Source: Corythucha ciliata (lineage: Eukaryota; Arthropoda; Insecta; Hemiptera; Tingidae). From it: DNA of 64,000 nucleotides. Of this stretch, positions 21,201-29,060 are shown one piece after another (the stretch's first letter is position 1; the number at the start of each line of letters is the position of its first letter). The stretch covers positions 11,904,001-11,968,000 of the forward strand of contig CM075940.1 of the NCBI GenBank assembly GCA_038030265.1, in the 5' to 3' direction. Made by a program: the position numbers and the translations under genes. The notes under the pieces were generated by a model that was given only the letters and a program-made list of their open reading frames with translations, had not been told where the DNA came from and did no database searches.

Positions 21201-23098
21201 TCCACGCCAGTCGTGCCGTGGGTCGTTCAGGAAGCTGAGTGTGTTGACCTTCCATGGTGCTTACATACTCAGCATTTTGCTCTTTGTGCGGTCACACTTG
21301 ACCGAGTTTCCTCTCAACTCTGCCTCTCACAATTACTCGACGCGACGTGCTGACGACCTTTCTGCACCATTTGTGCGCCTAGCTGCTTCTGCCAGGTTGA
21401 ACCCAAGCTCCGTGGGCGTGAGTCTTTACAATGCCCTCCCTTCCCACCTCAAGGACCACAGCATCTCACTGGCTAAATTCAAGACTCAGATTCGCCACCT
21501 TATCCTTGATCTTGAGCCTTACTCGATCGCAGAGTTTGACCTTGCTCTACGCTCCAAATGAGTTGTTTCTCTATTATATTTTGACAATGCCTTATAAATT
21601 CATTTATGCTGGCAATAAAATTATTATTATTATTATTATTAAAGTCGTTACGGTTCTGTTCTGCTGTGACAGCCTTGAAACTACATCGACGACTTAATAC
21701 TTGTAGATTCTGCAAGTATTGATCTACTGTCTCATCAGGTTTGTTGATGTCGAGCAAAAATTTCATTAGGTTTCTTTTCGAATAGATTTCTTAGTGTCGT
21801 AATCGCGGTACCATACGAATTACAGCAGCTAATGAGTTCGTATATCTGCGGTGCTACATAATTAACGAGAAGTTGAAGCTTCTGTTCGTCCGAAGCACCA
21901 GCTGAAGTCACGAAATTTTCAAAAGTTTTTAGCCAGTGGATCCATTCTTGGCAACCATTCGGTGAACTTGGATCACCGCAGAATTTTTCAGGTCTAAGTA
22001 GACGGTCCATTGCAGACTAATAATAAAATTTAATTAAGTTGAATAAATTGATAGAATTTGAGACCTGTTAGTAGGCTTTATTCAACTTAATTAAATGAAT
22101 ACGGATATTAAAAAAACACATGTGTAGGGGAGGGAGGATATGGAGTGAAAGCGAATAGTATTAGTCACGTTAGTTACCTAAAAAATGAAATGTCCTTTTT
22201 TCAATTTGTCCATAATTAAATGATTTTAAACGAAAAGAACACCGATTTTCAACACACCGATTAATAATAATGAGCCAGCTCTTGTAACCCCCGTGAGCAC
22301 GCTCACTTACGATCGTCTGAATGGGTTCTAGCTTCGCCGGGCAATGTGGTAAAACCGCGCTTTCGTACGGTAGGGAATGAACTGATGACAGTAGGTCTAT
22401 TCGTTTGTCGTCCCGGACTACTCCGAGCAGCACGAAATTTTACAACCTCGCGGGTTATCATGTGAAATAACGCGAAAAAATAATGAAAGGTTAGTACTTT
22501 CAGTGCTAATAGTGCAGCTCCGAACGACAAACAAATAGACCTTATAATAACGATAGTAAGGAGAGGATTTACAGGCCTTGGAGGGCGACCGCTACCAATT
22601 AATTAGGCCATACCACCAATCGTCCAAACCATAAAATTCTGCGATTGCAGCAATAACAAATGGGATTGTCGAAGGTTAAAACAGATCATTGAGAACATAA
22701 AAATCATGAATCGTGAACATGTTGGGGAGTGGGGTTCATTTCCTTCGAGACTGCAGAAGCTAAATTGATCGTAAGGCTTAAGCAACTACATCGTACAAAT
22801 AGGCGCACGATGGCAGAATTGAATAACAATAGAAAATATCTACCTCAGTTTCATCAACAGGTTTCTCATTAGCGGCAGACGCCACTTTGGCCTTTTTCTT
22901 GATTTTCTTCAACTTCTTATCCTTATGCTTGTCAACGGCCTGTCGATTTTGATCTTGATACTCCTTCATGAGCTTTCTCCGATTGGCCTTGGCCTCGTCG
23001 AAAGACTCTCTGGTCGTCATAGACGTCACGACGAAATAAACGGCAAATGAAAACACAAGGACGACGATAAAGAAAAGAATAGCGATTTGGAAGTTCAT
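6204..23098 (-). CDS. RRBP1-like: Kinectin / ribosome-receptor p180-like ER membrane protein
   Basis: Fourteen coding exons, all GT-AG and phase-consistent: 23098-22844, 10045-9547, 9481-9345, 9282-9028, 8974-8891, 8826-8725, 8658-8581, 8511-8377, 8313-8183, 8122-7726, 6904-6812, 6723-6628, 6564-6406, 6347-6204, giving about 854 residues. Residues 4-26 form one hydrophobic segment (FQIAILFFIVVLVFSFAVYF) followed by the family's SF.EA.ANRRKLMKE and a lysine cluster: a single N-terminal ER anchor with the bulk in the cytosol. Exon 2 is low-complexity and rich in Lys, Pro and Thr. Exon 3 has ELSRSEIQYLIDSLLNKQ, a family signature. The rest is coiled coil, with the family's LRNKNWKVAEALANAEK near the end. 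Mammalian p180 decapeptide repeats are absent. Family members link ER to ribosomes, microtubules or kinesin; which applies here is unknown. An acceptor just before the ATG (TTTCGCAG) implies a 5' UTR intron. Intron 1 spans 12.8 kb and is full of transposons. Confidence 0.9.
10046..12080. other. Intron 1 of the kinectin-like gene, unique part
   Basis: No exon is recognised. The open frames at 10259-10525 (+) and 10066-10290 (-) overlap each other and carry no known motif. Around 10572-10582 the text GGTTTGAATCC matches a polymerase III B box, in a GC-rich stretch (10440-10660) that could be a tRNA-derived SINE. From about 10850 to 11960 the sequence has weak periodic text of the kind TTGGCTAAAATTACGAAA, similar to the arrays elsewhere in the window. 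Confidence 0.5.
12081..12175 (-). repeat. Dispersed repeat head GGGCCGGATCATGG
   Basis: Read on the reverse strand this runs CCAGGGCCGGATCATGGAGG, then a stretch containing GGCTATAGCCC, and on to GAATTTGAGAAATTTTATC. The same order and spacing occur on the forward strand at 48430-48510. I do not recognise the superfamily. Confidence 0.75.
12350..12610 (+). pseudogene. LINE ORF2 3'-end remnant (RNase H / zinc-motif tail)
   Basis: A single forward frame here reads ...GNYAVRRHLNKMGLLADP... followed by LCR...EETTTAHLVE...DRFAAARF. This is the layout of the C-terminal tail of many non-LTR retrotransposon polymerases (HL..MGL..SP.CR.C...EET..HL...C). The cysteines are partly lost. It abuts the BEL/Pao gag with no clean boundary. 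Assignment is from pattern only. Confidence 0.5.
12676..13387 (+). pseudogene. BEL/Pao gag-like region
   Basis: The frame from 12676 contains KLPVIELGKYDGDLKGWVKF followed by WSLFQKI, the hallmark of BEL/Pao gag (DUF1759 type: LP.L.L..F.GD...W..FW..F). A frameshift near 13040 moves the reading to VVEIYPPTAENYKKAIAALK and on to LPEELLRACQQ. The coding probably starts upstream of 12676, at about 12611 (FKWAEFETKAKTFIERF). It ends in a stop at 13387. The zinc-knuckle region that normally follows is not visible. Confidence 0.75.
13540..14809 (+). pseudogene. BEL/Pao protease and reverse transcriptase remnants
   Basis: From 13577 the frame reads LIGADVMGKLLTG, then GLVTRKTRQGWTLMGRP, typical of the A17 peptidase segment of BEL/Pao. 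From about 14030 come frames matching the polymerase: DGIIELSPEH, KEGTTRIRPVFDASAKT, NRAVFGVNSSPFLLGAFLRD, and the catalytic box as YVDNL where YVDDL is expected. Several stops and frameshifts separate these blocks. The Asp-to-Asn change alone should inactivate the polymerase. Confidence 0.75.
15322..15446 (-). repeat. Gypsy 3' LTR
   Basis: 125 bp, starting TGATAGAATTTGAGACC and ending AGTCACGTCA in forward text. It differs from the partner at 22049-22172 by one A in a homopolymer and a C-to-T at the last CA. On the element's own strand it contains an AATAAA signal. Confidence 0.93.
15458..17662 (-). pseudogene. Gypsy gag-pol remnant
   Basis: The frame 17662-16700 holds the end of gag (RQRLLENYDLSLSEATEQAR), two CCHC knuckles (CYFCGFDRHLRTKC, CGNCGKKGHYKAVC), a protease with ALIDTGSSESF and the start of the polymerase. 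After a frameshift in an A-run near 16705, the frame 16710-16342 has DLRSAYHQI, RIPFGVTNGVVAFQR and the active-site AYLDDV. The integrase follows at once with DFKGPLP and SDQGSSF, then after another frameshift GNGQVERYNG and a long C-terminal tail ending at 15458. Polymerase thumb, RNase H and integrase HHCC are absent. Confidence 0.88.
17720..18747 (+). pseudogene. LINE ORF1 protein (PHD finger), frameshifted
   Basis: Begins MADGGDSCVGCKKKT. Cys and His spacing fits a PHD zinc finger: CVGC, C.GSC, HSEC, WLCSGC over residues 8-60. A variable Ser/Asn-rich middle follows. Near 18455 a single-base shift moves the reading into the frame with LFISRLKPDAQVTDV, SYSSFRVLVPESDF and NPEVWPAGV, the conserved C-terminal module of this ORF1 type. 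It ends at 18747. Confidence 0.78.
18760..21561 (+). pseudogene. LINE ORF2 (endonuclease and reverse transcriptase)
   Basis: Starts around HSNMQGISNKIDEIN. An in-frame TAG at 18880-18882 replaces the usual Trp in the endonuclease motif ATEHWLP. From 18925 an uninterrupted 878-codon frame follows with GDFNIDF and SDHRA (endonuclease), NQHGFRRGRST, GVRQGSILGPLLFLLYVND and the catalytic YADDT (polymerase), ending TGA at 21561. Only the N-terminal part of the endonuclease is broken, so readthrough or a very recent mutation is conceivable. Confidence 0.85.
21660..22010 (-). pseudogene. Gypsy gag, 5' part
   Basis: ATG at 22010, 38 bases after the 5' LTR. It reads MDRLLRPEKFCGDP, then LVNYVAPQIYELI and KPNEIFARHQQ. 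A frameshift near 21750 continues as PDETVDQYLQNLQVLSRRCS and FKAVTAEQNRND, where the LINE breaks in. The next gag residues (IRDSFISGLN) resume at the other side of the LINE near 17687. Confidence 0.85.
22028..22096 (-). promoter_or_regulatory. Possible self-priming hairpin at the gypsy primer-binding site
   Basis: The 20 bases at 22028-22047, one base inside the 5' LTR edge and so at the primer-binding position, are the exact reverse complement of 22077-22096 within the LTR. The loop is 29 nt. No tRNA 3'-end match (TGG...) is seen at this site. LTR elements of the Tf1/sushi type prime from their own 5' RNA end, so self-priming is a reasonable reading; the role here is inferred. Confidence 0.55.
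22049..22172 (-). repeat. Gypsy 5' LTR
   Basis: 124 bp and near-identical to 15322-15446. It is followed on its right by GTTAC, which matches the five bases left of the other LTR. The near identity implies recent insertion compared with the decayed BEL/Pao host. Confidence 0.93.
22178..22843. other. Intron 1 remainder before the first coding exon
   Basis: Probable continuation of the BEL/Pao 3' LTR just after the gypsy (from 22173; its end may be near 22257), then unassigned sequence holding one 150-bp MITE (22393-22542). The rest shows nothing I can name. Confidence 0.5.
22393..22542. mobile_element. 150-bp MITE, copy 1
   Basis: Terminal inverted repeats of about 22 bp starting AGGTCTATTCGTTTGTCGTC, flanked by TA on the left and TTA on the right. 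It matches copy 2 at 33513-33662 over its full length with few differences. A TA target is typical of Tc1/mariner-type elements; there is no coding capacity. Confidence 0.82.
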
Positions 23099-24720
23099 TC
23101 TGACGCCTGCGAAAGTGAAATAATAAGAGATCAGTAGGATGGAACAGTGAAGAGAGCAAGGGACTGCTAGAACCTTGGACCTCGTTTTGATTAACATACA
23201 AAAAATGTTTTTCTCTCTCTTTTATTTTAATTTAACGAACGCAAAAAAAGAAAAATGCTTACGATTCAAAGATAATTATTTAACCGGATCCACCGAGCTC
23301 GAGCAACTATAAAACTGAGATAAAGGAGAGAAATAAGACCCACGTCGTTTCTATGTTGAAGAAAAAAAAAAAAAAAAAAAAAAAAGGAAGAGAAGAAAAA
23401 AGTGTAGCAAGTTGAAGCTACTTTCTCCTTTTCAGGAAAAATAAAAATGACAATGCCAGTTAGTCACGATTTTTTTTCTAAAAAAAAACAAAAAAAAACT
23501 GCATTTCATCACTCAAGAAAACAGAATGCTGAAAAGGAAAATGCATGGAGAAGTCAAATTGATGAGACCCACTAAGTAATGAACAGCCGGAAAGGAGAAT
23601 TACGAAATTGAATGAACCGAATTACCGGATCTAATTATCTTTGAGCTAGAAGTCACACAAAATCGGCACTTTGACAAAACCCTCTTCTGATACGCCGGGA
23701 CTTGAGTGGTAGGAAAACCAACGAGATTTCAGTTCGAGGAGTCGTACAGTTAAATACAAAATGGCATTATCTTACCCGAATTATCCTCAATAAATGAAAT
23801 TGCGGGATTATTAATCTGCGAAGAAGCTTTTCAGCTCCACTAAATCAACTGTTGAAGGAGGACGGGAACTAAAGCACATTTAACATGTCAGAGGGCTAGG
23901 CCAAAAGATAAAGAAAAGGAACACCACACTAACATTAGCCACGTCCCCCAGTCAGTAGCAAGACAGTTGACGGGTGAGTGGCAGCCTGTCCCCGCATACA
24001 GAAACCTTCCAGTCAGGATGAGGCCAAATGCCACGTCCAGGGGGGTAGTCACGGAAGACGCATCGATTTGTCCGTGCCTCCAGTTTCAAATCCGTACTCC
24101 CTATTTAGAAATGTCTTCGATGTTAATTTTAGAACTAAATTACGCAATAAAGCCTGTAGGGCCTCTCAAACTTTGCGAAACTTCCAGTCTTTTACAATAA
24201 TAGAGCATTTAAAGCACCGAATGAAAATGAACCCCTCAAAGAACACAATGAAAGCATCTAATGAAGGCTTGCCCGCCACTAATTAGTCTGTATACACGTA
24301 TACGTCAACGTTATACACTACAGGGGCAGGGGCCTGCATCGTGTCGGTTTCTCTAGGTATTCGCGTCATTCGCCGAATGCTTTAGCTAACACATATATAT
24401 ATATATAATTTGACAAATAACACAGTAATACAATTTAAAAGATGCATTAGTTGAAACAAAAGCTTCATTTCATGGTGCTTAATGCTAACTGAAGAGCCGA
24501 ACTACTGAAAGTCATCGGGATAGCCTCGAGAGCTCATATAACTCCTCGCGGGCATTCGGCGAATAACTAGACTCGTGTTTTTAGTACAATTTTTTGCGCA
24601 GTATAGCTGCCCCTTCGATTAGAGGTCCCCAAGTATAAAATTCTGAAAATATTCGCTACCCCCCTACGAATGCCCACACACCATCATCAATCTCATATGT
24701 AGTAGACGGCTTTGGGCAAG
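23099..24720. other. 5' flank of the kinectin-like gene
   Basis: An acceptor at about 23105-23112 (reverse strand) shows that 5' UTR exons lie in this stretch; I cannot place them. It contains poly-A runs near 23364-23385 and 23484-23500 and a (TA)n run near 24393-24409. Frames such as 23967-24286 show no motif. Confidence 0.5.
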
Positions 24721-25510
24721 TGGCGTAGGTCGGAATTTGTCCTTTGAGGAGGGGAGGGGGGGGTTCAGATTGAAATCTCGTATTGGTGAGAGGAGGGGGT
24801 AATTTCACATTTTAGTCATCATTCCACCCAGCCAGCACACTCTTGAATCTCTGGACATCTTGCTGGGCCTCATCATAGCCTCAATAATCTCTCAGTTAGG
24901 GGCGATTTTTGGACTCTCTACCCGCAAATTAGCGCTTTTTTGGCCGAGTGTATATCACTCTTCTCAATTTTAGCCGCAGATTAGCGGTTTTGCTCCACCC
25001 CCTTCCCATAGCCATGAATTTGCTCATTTTCTCAACTTTAACAGCAAAGTATATCGTTTTTATACCGTGAGCTATAATTATATACACGAGTTTTGGCGTT
25101 TTCCTCAATTTTAGCAGCATATTACCGATTTTAAAAATTTTTTTTACCAGGGGGTTAGCACTTTTCTTAGTTTTAGCTGGAATTTAACGTTTTTCTTAAG
25201 TGTTTTCCTCAATATTAGCCACAAAATAGGAGGAATTTTCACGAATTATGATTTTCTTGGTTCACCATACGCAATGCATGAGCGATTTTTCTCAGTTTAC
25301 TCGCTAATTAGCGGCTTCTTCGTCTACTGCCATAAATTGGCGCTTTTTTTTATTCTCAATTTCAGCCTGAAAAGTTTCCTTCAGAGAATCCACAAATTGG
25401 CGTATATTCAGTTTTTGGCGCAAATTAGAATTTTTCTCAATTTCAACCATGAATTAGCGCTTTTTAGTGCATTTCATTCTGAAAATGTACTATTGGTCTC
25501 GTCGTGATGG
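24721..25510 (+). repeat. Element head plus degenerate ~30-bp array
   Basis: Starts with the head AGTGGCGTAGGTCGGAATTT, a G-rich run, and GATTGAAATCTCG, which also occurs reversed near 3230-3315. From about 24900 the body is a degenerate array with the theme TTAGCGATTTTTCTCAATTTT at roughly 28-32 bp spacing, the same theme as 26640-28345. Confidence 0.75.
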
Positions 25511-25871
25511 TGGCAAACATGGGTCATGTCATGTTTTTTAGAGGTTTCAGAACCTCTAAAACACGAATTCAGTGGTCTCCGGAATTCATATACATATATA
25601 TATCTTTATGGTCATTTTCTTGTTAGCACGATAACTCTAGTAGAAGTTAATTTAGCGGAACGCGCTTTGGCACAAACATCAGTAGTCATAAGACCCCGGT
25701 CGGTATTACATTTGGGCCAAATCGGTCAAGGTGGAGGGTGAGGGGAATAGACGAGCTTGAAATGGTCAAAAAATCACTAAAAATCACCAGTTGATTCTAG
25801 AAGCATCATATTCGGTACGAATACTCCATTGTTAGACTAGCCTTTGATTCCCATTTTAGTTTTTTGAAAAA

Positions 25872-26065
25872 TTAATAAATTAATTAGACTGATATTATCC
25901 GGACGACGATGGAAGGGCATAGCCCAACACGATTCAAGTTTCGAGAAAAAATGGCTCCCCGGCGGGATTTGAACCCGCAACCTCTGGATTACCAGTCCAG
26001 CACGCTGCCAATTTGCGCCACGGAGACGCCTTTGGGAGTCGTACTCCGAGGTACAAGCTAAGCCG
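25872..26065 (-). repeat. tRNA-bearing dispersed module, copy 1
   Basis: Read on the reverse strand: TTCGGCTTAGCTTG, CTCGGAGTACGACTCCCA, the tRNA-like sequence, TTTTTTCTCGAAACTTGAAT, then ATGCCCTTCCATCGTCGTCC and on to TTTATTAATT. The copy at 36340-36545 matches along its whole length at high identity, so the mobile or duplicated unit is at least 190 bp, not just the tRNA. Confidence 0.85.
25952..26027 (-). tRNA. tRNA-like sequence, anticodon GGT (Thr)
   Basis: Cloverleaf by eye: acceptor GTCTCCG with CGGGGAG (1-72 mismatched, one G-U), D arm GCGC/GCGT, anticodon arm CTGGA-CTGGTAA-TCCAG giving GGT, T arm GCGGG-TTCAAAT-CCCGC. It is followed directly by CCA. The D loop has one T more than copy 2. 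Eukaryotic nuclear tRNA-Thr normally uses AGT, and the 5' half resembles tRNA-Asn, so this is more likely a tRNA-derived repeat than a working gene. Confidence 0.65.
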
Positions 26066-26639
26066 AAGCTTATAAATTCAGAAAAATTGCTAATTCACGG
26101 CTAAAATTGTTTAAAAAACGCTGATTCACGGTTTGCGTGGAGAAAGCGTCAATTCGCGGCTTCTCGAATTTAACTTTGGTGCCAAAAAGTGAAAAAACTG
26201 CTTATCTGCGGCCAAATTTATAAAAAGCGTTGGATAATTCGCGGCGAAAACTCTAAATCGTGTCTGAAATGTTGAAAAATTGCTAATTGGGGGAGTTAAT
26301 TTGAGAAAATTTGCTAATTCACAGAAAATTGAGAAAATGGTTAGCCGCGGTTTTCGGAGGCATCTCCGAAAAAGTCAAGATAAAGGGGGCGGTTGATTCC
26401 AGAAGCATTATATTAGGTACGATGATTTTATTTTGAGGTATAGCCTTTGATTCCCATTAAGTTCAGCTTAAACAAACCCGGCAGCAAACAGGACGAGGGA
26501 GGGCCAAACATTAACGAAACAAATCATGGTCTCAACATTAACTACTTCTGGGACGGCTTAGGGTATCCGTATACAAAATGAAATGCACTCTTTCCGACCA
26601 CCAGCTGCCGGAGCGAAACTTTTTTAAATTGTAGCGGCG
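26066..26639 (-). repeat. Degenerate array, opposite orientation
   Basis: From about 26066 to 26360 the theme appears as AATTGCTAATTCACGGCTAAA, which is the reverse complement of the theme used from 26640 onward. The array therefore changes direction near 26400-26640, where a short unique stretch lies. Confidence 0.65.
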
Positions 26640-28345
26640 ACGCGTCGTTTCAAACCTGTGAATTAACGTATTTTCTCAATTTCAGTCACAAATATTGGCA
26701 TTTAGCGCGATTTTAGCTGTAAATTGGCGATTTTTTTCATTTATAGCCGCAAATTAGCAATTTTCCCAACTTTTAGGCTTAAAATTAACCTTTCTCTTAA
26801 TTTTATCAGGCTGATTATTTTATTTTTTACATGTTACTCGCAAAATAGTGGTTTTCCACGTTTTACCACCGCATTAGCAAACCTATAGAACTTTTATAGG
26901 TATAGATTATTGATTTCTTTTCAGATCTAGCCGTGAATTAGCGTATTTTTTAACATTTTACTATAGCCATGCATGAATTTGCCATTTTTCTGAATTTTAG
27001 TCACAAAAATGCCTTCAGAAGATGCGAATTTAAATAATAAATGTAAATTTTTATTTTTCAAAATTTACATCTATCCATCCATTTCTGTCAAAAAATCATC
27101 ATTTTTAAATTTTAAAATTTCACGACACTTTAATTCTAAAATGAGTGATGTTTCTCAATTTTAGCAGCGAATTTTCGCTTTGTCTAAATTTTAGCAGCGT
27201 GGTAGCGTCTCCAACCCGTGCATTACCGACCGAGCAAATTTGCGTATATTCAGTTTTTGGCGCAAATAAGAATTTTTCTCAATTTCAACCGCGAATTAGC
27301 GCTTTTTTTAAAATTGTAGCGGCGACGCGTCGTATCGTTTCAAACCCGTGAATTAGCGAATTTTCTCAATTTCCGTCACGAATTGGTGTTTGGCGCAATT
27401 TCAGCTGTAAATTGGCGATTTTTTTTCTCAATTTTTAGCCGCGAATTAGCAATTTTTTCAATTTTTAGCCGCGAATTAGCAATTTTCTCAACAGACATCT
27501 ATCCATCCATTTCTACCAAAAAATCATCATTTTTAAATTATAAATTTCACGACACTTAAATCAAGAATTAGTGATGTTTCTCAATTTTAGCTGCGAATTT
27601 TCGCTTTTTCTAAACTTTAGCAGCGTGGTAGCGTTTCCAACCCGTGCATTACCTACCGAGTTTTGTCAATTTTTGCCAAGAATTGGCGTTTGACTCAATT
27701 TAAGCTGCAAATTAGCAATTTTTCCCGTTTTTAACTGAGAGTTAGCACTTTTTCCCCAATTTGAACTGAAAATTAATGTTTTTCTTAATTTTAGCTGCGC
27801 TAATTGGTGATTTTTTTCAATTTTTGCCGCGAATTATAGTGATTTTCTTTATTTTGTATCTGCGAATTAAGGTTTTTCCATAACTTTATATCTGCTAATT
27901 GCAAATTAGCGATTTTTCTAAATTTCAGCTGTGAAATAGCGTTTTGTGCTAATTTTGCGGCCATTCAGCGTCCCATTCCCTTTTTCATACCCGAATGGGC
28001 GATTTTACGCCATTTCAGTTGTGAATTTGCCATTTTTGTCCAATTTTAACCTGAAAGCATATTTTATTTGTCAATATTACAGCTTGTTTTCTCAACTTTA
28101 ACCGCGGGGTTTGCCCAAATACAACACTTTCGCGTTGATTTCCACAATTTATTCGAAGAATGGCCTCTATGTACCAGGAATCAGCGATTTTTATCTTAAT
28201 TTTAGTCTCGAAGTTGCATCGCGAGACCACGAATCAGCGCTTTTTAGCAGCTTTAGCCACGAATATTACCGATTTTTGTCTGATAGAGGGTTCGGGGTGA
28301 ACCCCCTCCCCCCACTAGTACCTTGGTACACTACTGCGTTGGAAT
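26640..28345 (+). repeat. Degenerate ~30-bp array, arm A of a distant inverted repeat
   Basis: Theme AATTAGCGATTTTTCTCAAT with drifting variants. Blocks are repeated at higher order: GTAGCGGCGACGCGTCGT at about 26631 and 27317, CAGCGTGGTAGCG at about 27195 and 27624. Read in reverse, much of this stretch matches 36600-37960 closely (for example both contain TTTCCAACCCGTGCATTACC or near variants). Open frames inside (27145-27351) have a counterpart in the other arm and are not genes. Confidence 0.85.
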
Positions 28346-29060
28346 GATTGAAGGAGGATTGAAAATTGAGTGACGATTGATGGTTGTAGTCGTTGATGGA
28401 TAAGGGTCGGTAATTGAAGCTTACTCGGTGTGGGCTGAGGGTTGATTATTGATTAAGTGCGATGAAGAATTTTTTTTGATTTAGGGTTATGGTAATTTTG
28501 GGGTTTGAGGAATGAAGACTGCGTGATTGATGATTCAGGGATTGTGTGGAGGACCACACGATACTTCCATGTTCCCGTTTTTGGCATTCATCAATAATGC
28601 ATACAAAAAAAACAAAAAAAAAACAAACAAAACAAAAAAAAAAACAAGAAAACTTCCATGGCCGTATCAATTTTTCCAGTGCGCCTACCCCTTCTGATGG
28701 TTGAAGGGGGCTGGTTAAAGGGTAACATGGGCGCGTTAGTAGAAAAATGCAAAATAAAACTCAGGGGAAATCGGAGGGGTCGGAGCACTGAAAAAATTGA
28801 ACCCCCCCCCCCCCGGTTCATCGGTACACTACTGCGTTGGGGTCTGAAGTCCAAGGAAAAAGCTGAACGTACTCGGACCTTTTAGGGCTGCTTTAAGTCC
28901 AGAAAATCTGCTAAATCTAACTTCAACGTGAAACGCTCATTTTTGGAGATTTTATGGGGCTCTTCGTTATGGTACTAGTGCTCCTTCGTTCGTATACTTG
29001 TAGATCTGGGGCGGGGGTATAGGGTTGCCAGATAGCCACTGAAGAAGTTCAGAAGAAAGC
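28346..29060. other. Spacer with fragments of array flanks
   Basis: Contains the short repeat TGTGGAGGACCACACGATAC near 28541, also at 652. At 28800-28880 is a poly-C run followed by GGTACACTACTGCGTTGG and a stretch that matches 36555-36635 in reverse. At 28955-29010 lies a match to 36225-36260 in reverse. No gene is seen. Confidence 0.6.

Larger units (their letters stand above)
17687..21640 (+). mobile_element. PHD-finger LINE (CR1/jockey superfamily), near full length
   Basis: A non-LTR element inserted in the gypsy gag on the opposite strand: ORF1 with a PHD finger, ORF2 with endonuclease and polymerase, a short 3' UTR and an (ATT)n tail (21619-21640). Gag codons join exactly across it (AEQNRNDF | IRDSFISGLN), which fixes the insertion site. 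The target duplication is short, at least AAA. One stop and one frameshift suggest it is inactive but young. Clade assignment is tentative. Confidence 0.88.
15322..22172 (-). mobile_element. Defective gypsy-type LTR retrotransposon with short LTRs
   Basis: Bounded by direct repeats of 124-125 bp (15322-15446, 22049-22172) that begin TG and end CA or TA, and by a 5-bp target duplication GTTAC (15317-15321 and 22173-22177). Read on the reverse strand the order is 5' LTR, gag, two CCHC knuckles, protease, reverse transcriptase, integrase, 3' LTR. A LINE splits gag (17687-21640). The end of the polymerase, RNase H and the integrase zinc domain are deleted at about 16340. At least three frameshifts are present (near 21750, 16705 and 16130). 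Without the LINE the element is only about 2.9 kb. Confidence 0.92.

Noticed and set aside
27145..27351. Small protein conserved at two loci (reverse match at 37085-37282)
   Set aside because: The similarity comes from the inverted array copies at DNA level; the frames are periodic and end at different places.
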